Positions 36,801 through 50,794 of a stretch of 64,000 nucleotides of DNA are shown here, in pieces. Below the pieces are notes generated by a model that was not told the origin of the DNA, ran no database searches, and saw only the letters and a program-made list of their open reading frames with translations. The first letter of the stretch is position 1. The number at the start of each line of letters is the position of its first letter. The position numbers and the translations under genes were made by a program. This DNA is from Acestrorhynchus altus (lineage: Eukaryota; Chordata; Actinopteri; Characiformes; Acestrorhynchidae). The DNA is taken from NCBI GenBank assembly GCA_034509495.1, contig CM067507.1, forward strand, positions 18,970,602-19,034,601, written 5' to 3'.

Positions 36801-39800
36801 AACTTCTTAAGGCTTTCAGAGTGTCTTCTGTATGTTTGAGTTTAAGTTAAACACATTTGCATTACATCCAAGATTCTAAATAAAAATATTTTATCCCTGT
36901 TTTCATACTGAATGACTCTTAATGTGTCATGCAAATAAAAATAATTATGATTCTTCGGGCATCTTCCAATGAAGAAGTGTGTCTCCACACATGCTTCTTC
37001 ACTTTTGGTGCAAGTTCTGTATCTCTCAACTTGTCCAGAATTGCATGTGTAAAGTGTGTCTCTTAGGGGTGACTCAAATTATGATGTAAACTTTAAGACT
37101 GTACAGGAAGCCAAAGACCAAGAAATACCAATTATTGCATAATGCTGCTTTAAGTCATTATATTAAGAGAATTAGATATAAATGTATTGAATATAAGATA
37201 CAAGCTCATGTAATTGAGTATCTTTCTAATTTTGTTTCTGAATGCCTAATATGTCCAACCCTTTTACATCCTCACCAAGATAAAATGAGGCTGTTCTATT
37301 TGAAATTTTATTTATTTGGGCCAATAATTGAAACAATTGGTGGATATTTTGAAGATCCTATAGTTTGTGAAATACCCATCTCTTCCAAATATAATTTTAA
37401 AATGCAAGAACTTGCAAACTTTGTTAACGGTTGTGACTTTTACACCAGATTTACCCACGTGTGGAGGAATTTATTTATTGTTGACTGCCTCTATGAATGA
37501 GAACTGGAAAGAACTGAATTTTGTAGCCTAATGTATCTCAGGTTAACATGTATAGGTTTAACAAAGTTTGAAATAAGATATTGCAAATTAAAATGTGCTT
37601 TACCAAAATTTGAACAGAACATATTTCCCACCTGTGTAAAATTATGCCCACAAAACACTGTCTTTACCTCTGTGAAGAAGCCATTCACTGACTGCCTCCG
37701 TCACGTCAAAGGACAGCCACTCGCCCTCTGTGTTGGTGCGCACCACTTTGCTGTCGATGTAGCGCTGTGTGGGCGAACTGAAGGCCTTATTTGCCAGGAC
37801 CTAACAAGAGGTACAGGAAGTAGTTTAGCATCCATAGCTTCTAGCCTCCAGCCCTTCTTTTCTTTCCCTCTCCTGCAGCCTCCCAGTGCATAAATGATTT
37901 AGGCTGGCTCTTTGCCCAGCAGTTAAAGCCCCAGTCATACAGCAATACAGGTCTTCTGAAGCCCCCCTGGCCCCATACACATATCCACCCCCTCTTCTTC
38001 CAACCCCTGACCCCCCCCCACACACACACACACACACACTCCCTGATCGATTAGCCAGGTCTGGGAAAAAAGCTCTGAGGAGCTGTGCTAGCGGAAACAG
38101 ATGCTGGCCGGAGCATGCTGTTATTGCTCTGTCCTTCATGGCTGCATGTTTACATTGGACCATGCACTTCTTAATGTGTAAAACACTGCTCAGCCTGCAA
38201 CACTTGGAGAAGCTGAGCCTGCCTCACCTTGCCTCCATGGCAAACGTGAGACATGTTTACACTGGGTCTCAGAGGCAGAGAGAGGACACTGGAGATTTGA
38301 GGAGTCCACAGTTACAGGAAACTGCAGGAGAAATAAGGGCCTCCAACTTTAAACAATAATGAAAAAAAAAATCATAAAGCAATCAAACACAGGAGTAACT
38401 CCTGAAAATATCAGTTTTAAATGTGTGTTGTGTCTTTTTTAATATATGATTGCACTTTTCAAACTTTTTTTCTTATTTTGTATATTAAACATTTAGCTTT
38501 TTTTTCATTCTGGATAAACTAGGTATATGCTTATTGGTTGATTTTTAGAGGCATCTTTTCTAATTATAGAATAGAATTAGAAAAACTGTACATTTAAAAT
38601 AATGATAAATATGAATTTATAAACAAATCAGAACTATATAAGAAGTAAGGCTGGGCAACTAATTTATAATTAATCAAAAACCATATTTAGAAACTTTACT
38701 CAAATTTAACAAATTAAAAAAATTGGTGTATACATTTTTATGCTTAATAAAAAATGCATACTTTCCCAATGTGTATGTTTTAGTCTATGACAAAAGCAAC
38801 ATGGAGGAGAACTCAAGCAAGATGTAGCAAAGACAAATGCCATGTTCATCATTCTGTTATTCCATTAATTATAATGGAAGTAAAATACTCAATGAAGAGT
38901 GATATTGATTTGAGGTCATATTGTCCAGTAGTAGTTAATTCACATTTTGACATTTTTGTTTCTCATGTTGTTCTTGATGTCAGTTACGTTCATTCAGAAA
39001 TAAAGTTCCTTTTCAGTTTCTGTTCTGCATTGACTGGACTGTTTGTAGCTACGAATGACAGAAGCAAAAGAAAAGAAGGATGCCTTAAAACACGGCACCA
39101 GTTTACAGGAAAGCTCCACTCTATCAGCTCACACCAAAATGGACCTTATGGACAAACACCTTAAAATCCCAGGTTTAATCTGCAATAAAATGCCAATCTT
39201 TACTTATTTGTAATGTATCCAGATGAAGACTAAGCCTATAATATATTTTACATTCAGAAGGTAAACCATTGGGATGAATAAGCATCACACAGACTCGCAT
39301 CAGAGAGGGAATTAGAGCCTTAAATAAATTGTCTCTTTTTGCACTTCTGTAATACATACATTATCATCATCTACGTGTTAGCAAGAGTAAATCCCAGCTT
39401 AGCTAGAGTTTAGTGCACCTGTCATGGCTGCCTCTGGACATAAACAGCACTGTGGGGAGTGGGCCAGAGAGGGGCAAAAGGCAGGTGGGGGCCTGACAGC
39501 AGTGGGCTTTTTTACTCAGCCCCCAAGACCCTCCACACTCTAAATCACAACACAACATTCCACACACATTTCTCTCCACACACACATAAAGAGAGATCTG
39601 ATCGATGGGCCGGCCCTCCTGTTGTAGCCTACAGCCCCCTCTATGCAAATAAATGAACATAAATGGAATGAGCAAGACACAGAAAGAGAGAGAACAATGA
39701 ATGTTGAAATAGTTCAACATTGACCATGGAGAACAATTTCTTGCTTGTCCAATCACAAATCATAGAAAATGTTCCAACCAACTTGATAACCATTGGCAAT

Positions 39801-42800
39801 GCTAGTCTAGCAACTAACTACTCTAGATGCAAAAACGCATTGGAATCTGGATCCCTTAGAAGGCACAGTAATCCAGAGACCACTATGCCACTGTGTAAAC
39901 AGATGTTACACAAGGTACAAAGGAAAGACAAGGATTATATATTCACAGATAAACAAGATACAGGTGACGACAGTAATTCCAGAGATGTGGAGCTAAGAAG
40001 AAAATGAGAGGCTGGACAGGGCAAAATTATTCCCAATGTACATTGAATGTAGGATCTTCACACACATTGAGAGCCAAGAAGTCTGATTACATGGTAGGAT
40101 AATAGGTAAACGAAAGCAGATGGGTCACCTGATAAAGCTCAATGCGCTGCTCAGGCACACGGGCCTTTGGGTTCTGCAGCCTGAAGATCCTCAGCTCAGC
40201 TTTCACCAGGTTGGAGGCATTCTTCTCCATGGAGCTCACGTCAAACCTGAGCCATCTGAAATAAGGGTTGTATTGGTACGTAGCAATGACATCTGCAAGA
40301 CAAGGAGAAGATCTGTTATTGGTAATCAAAGCCATTGTCAGTGGGTGTGTGAGTTTGGGGATGTCAAACAATATCAACACATTTTGAAGCTTTTGGCTGA
40401 GCTCTTTCACTAGTGATTAAAAGTTGCTGCCAAATTATTGGGGTTACAGAAGGAGACATATGGTGGACAGCTCACAGTGTTCCAGAAGACCTCTGGATTA
40501 CACCTGCGACGCATATCTCATCACTTATCCAAACGGGGGTTACTTGGAGGGTGTTGGAATCGAAGTTGGAGTTCTTGATTCACAACATGTGAGTTTATAT
40601 CAGAAGGAACTCAAAAGTAAATACAAGTTGTGATGTTATACAGATATTTTGACATGACACATTAAGGATGGGATAAGGACTTTTTTTTGACAGAGGCTAA
40701 TGAACAGGTTATGATACCTCTGTACCATAAATAAACCCCACCAAATGAGATGTTTTTGTAAACAAAACGGAGGAAGCTAGAGTAAGGCCCCATTCCATAT
40801 GGTCAGTGTATGAGCCCAGTAGTAGAGTAGCATTCATGTAATACTCAAAACCATGTGCGACTGCAATGTGCTTTGACAGGGCCTCATACACGATGTAGCA
40901 ACAGTGCTCCCTGTGAACACACTGACCATGTGATATACACAATAGTCAACCCAATGACTTAAGATTGATTATAAGCTCTCCTGGACAAAATAATTTATCA
41001 CTTAGCATATTTAAATTGGTAGTAATTTCAGGCCGATTGGGCAATACAACACATACCAAGACAACACAGTATTTTCACAGTAATTTCACATGACCAACCA
41101 TCAGTTTTGAAATGTGGCAGAAATAATTTCATGTGTTGCTTCATCCTTGCTTCAAAAATGTTTAATGTTAAAAAGGTTGTGAAATGTTTAACAAAACATT
41201 TATAAATCAATACTGATTTAATTAGTTATCGAATGAGCTATGAAATCGATAACACCTAACAATGTAAAAGTGACATTGAAACAAGTAATATCAAAGTTGT
41301 TTCACTTTTCATAAGTGAAATATAATTCAATGTTGGTTCATCCATGATCTAGACATTGATTACACACTTAATAAATGGTGAAATGCATGCAGGGTAAAAG
41401 CTGTACCACTTGTCTGAGGAAAAAAATTTGTAAATTATTTATTGATTTCTTACATTTATTATTATTTACATGATTTATTACACCTTTAGATTGAACATTA
41501 TATTTACTTTTAACTTTATTCTATTGTAGCCTTCATTATTGTTATTTCTATTTGAAATGTGGTGTTAAAACTTATGGTTATTACAGGACACCTATTTTTG
41601 TCTCAACTGTTACATGAAGATTCCTCAGATAGGATGCTATCTGACTAGTGAGTTTGCAGTTACTTCTCCAAATATTGCACAATTCTTACTTAAACATAAA
41701 TCTATTAGTCATGTAAGAAAGTAAAAGAAAGAACGTTGATAATGTGATAAATAGATACAGATAAAGTTCCTTATTAACCTGAAAGTTTGTAAATGGTTCA
41801 GTGAAAAACCCAAAGACATTTCAGACCATTCTGGATAATATGGTTCCACAAAGAACCTTAAAAACACTTTAATGACTTCTGAGCTGAGAAATGCCTTCAA
41901 GTATCCATTAATTTTTACAGTGAAGAAATAAACAGCTAACAGCATGACATCTGTTGGATCAGATTCATTCTTTTAATCCCCACAATATGTTATCCACCAT
42001 TTTCTGTTGATACAAGCCTGATACCAACACCTATAAATACTGATATGCCACATCTACGTCTTATAGCTGGATTACAACTGTCTAAATTGGGTTTCTGGAG
42101 TCTGCACTCCAGTTTATCAAGAATGAACCACCACTTACTGACGTGGCATGATTTTACCCAAACCACAAGATGTGTGTCCCTGTCCATTGGTGAGCTGATC
42201 GTGCTTAGCATACTGGGAAAGAAAGAAACTTAGTAGAAGCCTGCTCGACAAAGTTGGACAAGGCCTGAAGCCCTAAATTGATGGCTGTTAGGGTGTGCAG
42301 AAGCCAGGGATTAGGGACCTGCGGTGGTTTGTTTAAAAAGCCTGCACAAGCAGGACATCTGTCCAGAGGAGAGTGAGAAAAAATGTTTTGCAGCTGGTCC
42401 AAGAGCCAGCATGACTGAGAGGACAATCAAGGTCTTCAAGAAATGCTGTTTACCAATTTCTGCTTCAATAAGCAGTGTGTGGGGGATGAGGTAGACCGAC
42501 ATATGATAGTCAATAGTAATTCATAACCAGCATGAGTGCGATTCCCGAACTGTCAAGACTGCAGTGAGCATTTCCTGAGGTAAGGCATGGTTTGTCCTTA
42601 CTTCTTGGTTGTGTGTTATTTTATCACTATTTCATTTAGGGTAATGTATTGTGCTGAAAACCATGGAGTCTAACAAAACAGAGCTTTTCTGTATACAGAA
42701 TAGGGTGCTCCAGATATATCATAATATTAGCCAATACTAGGGATAGGTAGGTGCTTGTTTTATAATGTAATAAAACATGAAGCAATAAAATGATCATTCT

Positions 42801-45800
42801 CATACTTTCATTTTCGTATGAGACTGTTAACAATACAGCCATTAGGCTGAACTAGTTAAGGGTAAAAACACAAAACTCTGCCATGATTAAAATAATAAAA
42901 CATTCAAATATGTTATAACTAATACAAATATACATATACCTACATATTCTATGAATATGTTAAAAATAAGCCATAACTGACAGAAACCAATCAAACTGCA
43001 AAGACTACTTTATTCTGATGCCATATGATATATATGTACCGTACTATCCATAAGTCTGATACCCCTCAATCATTCTCACTCCCAGTCAAAATGACTATTA
43101 AGTACAAGCAAATGCTTTTTCAGCATTCTTTTGCAGGGAGTTTTTTTTCACACCTAAGTTCAGTTTTTTTCATCACAGCTTTCCACACCTTTTCAACATC
43201 AATGTAATCCCAAACACATTAATCAATGTTGAGATGTTGGATTAGACTGTCCATCTCATTGCTCTACGTTGCATCATTTGCAAATGTTCTGTTCCTTTTT
43301 CTCAAAAAAAAAAAAAAAAAAAAAAAGATCTTGAAGAACTACATCTTCAAAACCACAGAGTTGAATCAGTACCTCACAGTGGAATGATGGACAGACACAC
43401 CTGTAGATGTTTTTCCAGCTCGGAAACGAGAGTGGAACACTTTCCTTTAATTTCCTGAATGAATGAATGTCTTTATGTGCTTAAATCTGATGTACGTAAT
43501 GACTGGAAATGAAACAAATGAAGGGTGGTCTTTGGCACAGCACTGCATAATTGACTGTATTAATTTAACCATGTTAAAAGACTATATAGAATGACATCAA
43601 CTGATTTTACTGGTTATCTTGAACTTTACCTCCTTATAACCAGTCAAAGTTGTCACATCTGCCAGGCCTCATGCAACAATCATCTCTCAAGCTCAGGCCC
43701 TTACTTTCTCTCTCATGGATGATCATAGTGACAGGGAGCCAATACTAACTTTTCACTGTATGACCCGGAGGACAGATGGGCCAAGACTAACGAAGCTCTT
43801 GCTAGCTTCCTTCCCATCCATCAACCGAAAAAAAGTCACACTTCAAACTTCCAGTGGGCCAGTGTAAGGAGCACAGTTTACATAAACTTCTCCCGAGCAT
43901 CCTGCCTCTATGAATGACTCTGCTGTGCTCAGCTCCACACTGGAGGCTTTTAGTAGAGGGCTGCCTCAGCAAAGCCACACCACTGTGGTGAACACACACC
44001 ATTGTGTGTTTACACACAAATTACGTCACACACGCATGCATACACGCACAGATGATGAGACCTCTAATCCTAATATACCACGATTTTCCTGTCACACTTC
44101 AATCCACTGGGGAATTTGGGCTGACTCAGTAAGCAAACCACCGATTTACTGAGGTTCAGTAGCAAAGAGGAGAGTCAAACCACGCTACCACTGATTTATA
44201 TGAACGTGACATGAAAATGATCCACCACAACTGGCGCCGCTCTGGGCTGAAAACACACTCACTTCGTTGCTCGCTTTTGGAGCAGGATTAGGGCATACTG
44301 CAGTGATGTCACAGCTCATGCTATGGAGGGGTGGCTCAAACTGTCATGTGGTGTAAAACAAAACATATGATGAAGAGAAAGAGAAGGAAAACATCTTTCA
44401 GAAGTCACAACTCATCCTCCTGTACTGGCGAAGGACGTGCCAGTGTCTTCCATCTCTAACTTATTTAAGAGCTTTGACAGCAGCCTTGTACATTTGTCAT
44501 TTGTAAAACTGGAGCTATAACTCAACACAGTCACAGCAGTGTTCTGAAGAAATATGCGGTAGTGATAATAAGGGTGAGCCTTGATACACTGCACATTCTA
44601 CCTTTCTGGAGGAACAGCTCAGAGCTCATTTTAGCTAAAGTACCTTTTATGTGTAGCAAATGACAAGGTACCACATTGTCCTCTGGAATAGTTCTTTGTG
44701 GTGAAGGCATCAAATCAGTTCAATTCCTTCTGGCTTTATTGGCTGTGCGGAGTACAATGCTGCCTAAGCATAAGAAATTATAGTTCATAGTTTGACATTC
44801 AATTCTATTTTTTTGATAACAGCAGCTGGTCTATCCAGATTTATTTATTTAATCTGAATTAACTTTCAGATTAAGTGCACTTTTATGTAGTCTAATGAAG
44901 GAGGAGATGCTTTGGGTCACCTTTTTATCCATATCTCACTTGTTTGTGAATTTTGACAGCAAAATTACACAGTAATACACAGTAAAAGTAAAAGTACACA
45001 GTAAAAGTACACAATAATACTAGTAGACAGCTACACAGGTGTGCTACAGTTGTTAGGAACAAGGCAGAATTTCACAGTTAAATGTAAATGAACATACGGG
45101 GGAAATTTGTCCTCCACATATTACCCATCCACACAGTGAAAAATATACATACAAACTAGTGAATACTCATTAGGGGCAGTGAGCACACGTGCCTGGAGAG
45201 GTGGACAGCCCTATCTATGGCATTCAGGGAGCAGTTTGGCACTTCAGTCATGTCCTGCCAGTTCAGGCAACTGAATCAGAAACCTTCCAGTCACAAGTTG
45301 TTCCCTAACCACCAGGCCGTGACTGTGTCTAGTTCTGAGAATTTGGACATTTCTTAGTTTTATGGAAAAGGAAGACTAAATGTGCAATAACTAATTTAGT
45401 TAACCAGAATCTATTACCAAATTAGTTGGCAAGTAATTTAATAGTCAATCAGTTAATAACATCATCATGTTTTAATGTGCTACCTAGCAATGCTCTGGAT
45501 GTACATGAACTCCAGATTAATTGCCAAAGTTTACCATAACAAAGAGGAATAGTTTTACTTTTTACAGTAATAATTCCCCTAAATCTGGATGCAGAGCAGC
45601 TAAATCAGCCTTTCAATTAAAAAAAAAAAACAATCAGCCAATCAAACAGCTGCTTATGGGTAAAGTCTTTGCAGTCATTGCAGCCCTAATGAAAACAAAA
45701 AAATGATTAAACAACAAGAAATTTACAAGAAACCTGCTAAGAAAAATGAATTAGTTAGGGCTGAATTAGTTTCTTGTCCAAGTTTTGCTGATTTAACTGT

Positions 45801-46101
45801 GTTGTGATGACTGGTACAGAGATGCTGAATTATGCTAAAGGAGGTCTATGAGCAATTTCTTGTTTCTGTGTCATGTTTCTATAATTTCTTGCACCATTTT
45901 TTGCTGATTCTGTTTGTTTTGATGCAGATATATATAATTGTACAGTTCAAAGGTAAACTATTTCAAGCAATTAAAATTGTATTGAAATACTGTCACATAT
46001 AGAGTCCTGTGTAGTTCCTATGTGCTCGTGTGTCTTGTTTTGGTTTTGTCTTTGCCCATTCCCAGCTGTGTCCGATTGGTAACCCTGCCCCTTCATAATC
46101 C

Positions 46102-46162
<61 letters not shown>

Positions 46163-47276
46163 CCTTGTGTCAATCTGTGGGTGTGAGTCTACTGGTATGT
46201 TAAATGGTTATATCTGGTTGTATTGTTATCATGGTACCTGTTTGTCTAGCTTCATGTATTCCTGTTGTCAGTCATTAAAACCGGGGACTCATGGAATCAG
46301 CGGGAAGCAGCCGTGACCAACAGCCGGAGGAAGTGCAATAGGTGGCATGGTCGGGTCTCCCCCTCTCCGGAAGCCTGCCCCTCTAACAGTGGGGAGACTT
46401 TGGGGGGGGGGGGTGCACTAAGGGTGGCCAAGCGAGGTGAGGGGTGAGGCCTGCTGGCAATCTGTTATGGGGGGATCTGGGCTGAAGGACATATCAGATG
46501 TGTGGCAGTACCTGAGCTGCGTGCACATGACTGTCCAGTCCAGTCCTCCCCAAACCTCGACAGCCACAGCGGCCTCAGCAGCACCACCAACCCGAGCTGC
46601 ACCTGCGCCGTGCATTGGCTCCTCCTGCAACGGCAGCACTGCTTCCGAATTCAGTGGAATTCAACAAAAGAGTATTATTCTATTTTATTCATCATTTTTG
46701 AGTCAACTGATCCACTTATCATGAAATAGCACAATGTAAAGTACATCTGCCAGGTTTCTATTATGTCAAAATGAAAACTCTACAAAAAAGGTAAATAAAA
46801 TCTAATACCAATCATTTTATATTTAGCACTCCCCTACTGTAAGACCAAGCCTGTGAAACTGCTGTTTCTTGATAGTTCTCCAAAGAACCCTTTTCTGCAC
46901 TTTCACACTTTCAGTATTTGCTTTGTGAAATTCGCTCCACTCATATTGAACCCATGTGGCTGAAGTCTTTCAGATATTTCTTTGGATATAGGATACACCT
47001 AAGCCATTTACAGCTCTGCAGTCACCATCGAGCAAATTTGTGAAGGTGCCAAGACACTGGGAATAATTATTTCAAGTTTACACATGTAGAACATACCAAC
47101 ATCTGCACATGCCCTCTCTTCATGCTCTCTTTCATAAATCACTCCATCTCGGGCCATTACAAACATTTGGCTAATAGACCCTGAATGGCTTCCTGAGTGA
47201 GCAGCAGTTGTGATGAACAGGAGGAAACTTGTACATGCAGCCATCAAACACAAGCTTCCTTCCTGTAGGGGAAGGC

Positions 47277-47368
<92 letters not shown>

Positions 47369-48585
47369 GCCTTTCCCTCCTCTTCCTGCTTGGCCTGGAG
47401 GCCTGAATGCAGCACAGGCAGCAGTAGTAGATCTGCTGAGAGTCAGCCACTGCTGCTTGACCAGCTTTTCTACAGGCTAGCGCTTCTCCTTGTCACCTCA
47501 ACTCACCTTATTCACTTCTCAGCTATGTGGCTACACACAAACACATATAAGGACATGAGATAAAGTTTGTTCCCCTGCAGATTACATGCATACTAGGAGG
47601 AGTGCATTTTGGAGGGATTATATTAAATAGACATTTCTAGCAAACAGAAATGCCACAGCCAGGCCATGAATTTGCTGTTGGTGTCCTCTGCTGTCCCACT
47701 GACCCCAGAAATGTTTTATGTGCTGTGGATATGTGCAGAATGTCCTACTGAACAGGAGTGAGTGAGCTTGAAGGCTGGCCGGTTGTCTCTGTAACAGCAC
47801 TGTCTTTCTGTCTGTCCTTGAGCCTACAGATATAATTATATATATTCTGTTGCTAAGCAGGTCTTCCACAGTGGAAATATAGAGTTAGATGGGTTGAGAT
47901 GATACTCAGGTTAGGTTATTGACGCTCATACACATAGGCAGACACACAGGTGTATGCACCTAAATCTAATGCCTAAAATAAGCCTAAGCCTAATTGTTAC
48001 CACAGCTGGAAAAAATTGGGAAAAAATTACAGCTATTTTTAAAACTCAACCTTTTTTCCATAGTTTACACTTTTGTGATCATGTCCGCTTTTGCAAGTGT
48101 AGAAATAAAAATCTATCCCACACACATTTTCAGGCTGTTGTCTACAATATTGTGATGGTTTTACATTTTAGTTACTGTGGAGACCTAGGGCATGACATGT
48201 GGCTTTAATAAAAAGCTGACATAAAGGATCTTATTTATGAGGAGATATTAATTTGCTTGGTTGTTACAAGCAGTGAAATGCGAGGAAAACATCCAAACAT
48301 TTGTTCAAATTCAAATGACGTTACTCTGATTTATGACTTGGAGGAATTACCGGATACAACTGTTTGCTACCTCAGAGTCACTGTTACCACTCAAAAAAGA
48401 AAACCGAGACAAAATATTGGTAGTTCGGCACTAAAAACTCCGGGACAGGGAGTAGGAGGGAAAGTATTTGACCTACTTTTGAGCATTTCTCACTTCCGTG
48501 AGATATGCTCTCGGATTCCCCCTGCTTCCTTTGCAGAAGGACACTCTGTTCTCTGCCTTGCACACTTGTGTAAGGGCCAGAAGAA

Positions 48586-48618
<33 letters not shown>

Positions 48619-48841
48619 GAGAGAGAGAGGAGAAGGTGAAGGTGGTGACCATACGGTGGACCATATGGAGGGGTAGAGGAGTTCTCAGAGGGTGGACTAT
48701 TCCTCCATTAGTTTACGTGGCAAGACCAGAGAGGCTGGGAAGGCTTTTGGCTGAGTCAAGACCTAGAGTTGCTGGAACCGAATCCAGACTTACTAAAGTC
48801 AGAGGCAGGAAACTGGCGGAACAGTGGGAGTGCAAGGAAAG

Positions 48842-48910
<69 letters not shown>

Positions 48911-49169
48911 TGATCAGAGAAAGGAAGGAACTGGAAGACAGATGAGATGGAGAGAGGACAAGAAACAGAGAAAGAGAGTGAATTTTAAGATGGAAGAAAC
49001 GTTCCTGCCTGTGTTTATTCTCAGACTGTTTACGCCCAGCCCCTCACCTGCCAATAGCAAAATTGAAACAACCCTGCACATAATCCCTGGGTTCAAAACA
49101 CCTGCGCTTTTTGAAGGCCCTGTCCACAAAGTCCTGTCAGTCTGCAGATGATCCTTCCCAGCAACAGTC

Positions 49170-49255
<86 letters not shown>

Positions 49256-50025
49256 ATTATGGGGGAAGAAGCTAAGAGATGGGTGAAGAGGAGAATTGCT
49301 GTCTTGTTGGCCTTTTGTGCACAGATCCTCTGGACTGTTGTATGGCAACCGAAAACAGCAACTGCAACTGAATACGCGCCTTTAGGACCCCATTAAAGCC
49401 AGCCAGGAGAAAATGACCAAATTTAAGCCTTTATCAAATTTCCTCAAAATCAACTGTTGCTGGTTTCCCCATATATTTGTAAAGAAGAAATGACCAGAAA
49501 ACAAGTTCACACAATGTCGCTTTCTTTCTCCCCTCTCTGCTGTCGTGTGCTGAGCTGTGAAATCATAATAGAGATAAACAATAGAGCTAGCTGTGGTTGA
49601 CGTATTCTCTCACGCAGCCTCTCCTCACTATGGCTCTCTTACATTTGACTACAGCAAAGCACCCACAGCTTCTCAACCTGGTGCATCCTCCTGCACACTC
49701 TCACCCTCCAAAGCCTAGAGAGATAGATGGGATCCAGATTCTTTCCCAATAATTGTGCTTTACTCTTGTGTTAGAATATCGTACACATGGGACCTGTGCT
49801 CTAGCTGTAAACAGCATGAAAGTGTTGAGGAACAGTTGTTATTCTTTTGCGCTTTTGACCCCCACTTTCTCTTGCTCTCACCCGCTACTTCCTGTTACGC
49901 AATAGAGTTTATTGCTAGGAGCAGCAGAGCACATCCAGGCCTTGCGTAAGTTTACTGAGCCCCACTCAACAACAACAACCCCACCATACAGTCTCCTGAA
50001 GCCCATGGGCTAAGTCCTTAGCTTC

Positions 50026-50077
<52 letters not shown>

Positions 50078-50123
50078 AGAGACAGGGTGAGAAAAAATTG
50101 TAAGGGGGGGACAGAGGCGATGA

Positions 50124-50171
<48 letters not shown>

Positions 50172-50451
50172 AAAAACTGAGTGGGGGAGAGAGAGACAAA
50201 AGGGAGACAGAAAATGACTGAATAAAATGAGAGGGATAAGGGGGAGAAAAGGGAGAGATTAAAGAAATGTGAGGCTGAGCAAAAGATGCAGTGTGAGACA
50301 CCAAGACAAGGAACAAGAGTGAGAAATGAGAACTTCAGAGAGTATGAGAGAAAGATGGAGAGGGAATAAAAGAGTGAGGGAAAGGAGAAGTACAGTTTGA
50401 GTCGAGAAAGTGAAGAGAATGGGAAGAAAGAAAGAAAAGAAAGAAAGAAAG

Positions 50452-50501
<50 letters not shown>

Positions 50502-50746
50502 GGGGCAAAGTAGAAGAAACATACTGATAGAGAGAAAGAAAGGGAGAGAGAGGAAGAAGGAGAGTATGGGACAAAAGGAATGGAGAGAAAGAGAAAAGGG
50601 AGGGAAAGAAAACTGCAGTTTGATTTTGTATGTAAAAAGCAGGAGTCACGGTAGAGAGTAAACAAATCTGTGACCAAGATGGCCTTAATGAAACCAAACA
50701 GTCCACATGCAAACTGGTACCTAATTACACCCCATATCCCAACCAA

Positions 50747-50794
<48 letters not shown>

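Larger units (their letters stand above)
35480..37667 (-). other. tgfb2 intron 3
   Basis: 2188 bp, GT-AG. It holds a hAT-like palindromic element (35696-35881), one copy of an unclassified dispersed repeat (about 35885-36380) split by a small TA-flanked MITE, and a short piece at 36440-36510 of a common teleost repeat. An AT-rich opposite-strand ORF of 121 codons (37135-37500) is not recognised. Confidence 0.9.

Noticed and set aside
48498..49151. 217-codon plus-strand frame with Arg-Glu repeats
   Set aside because: It consists largely of two GA microsatellites joined by unconserved sequence on the strand opposite tgfb2.
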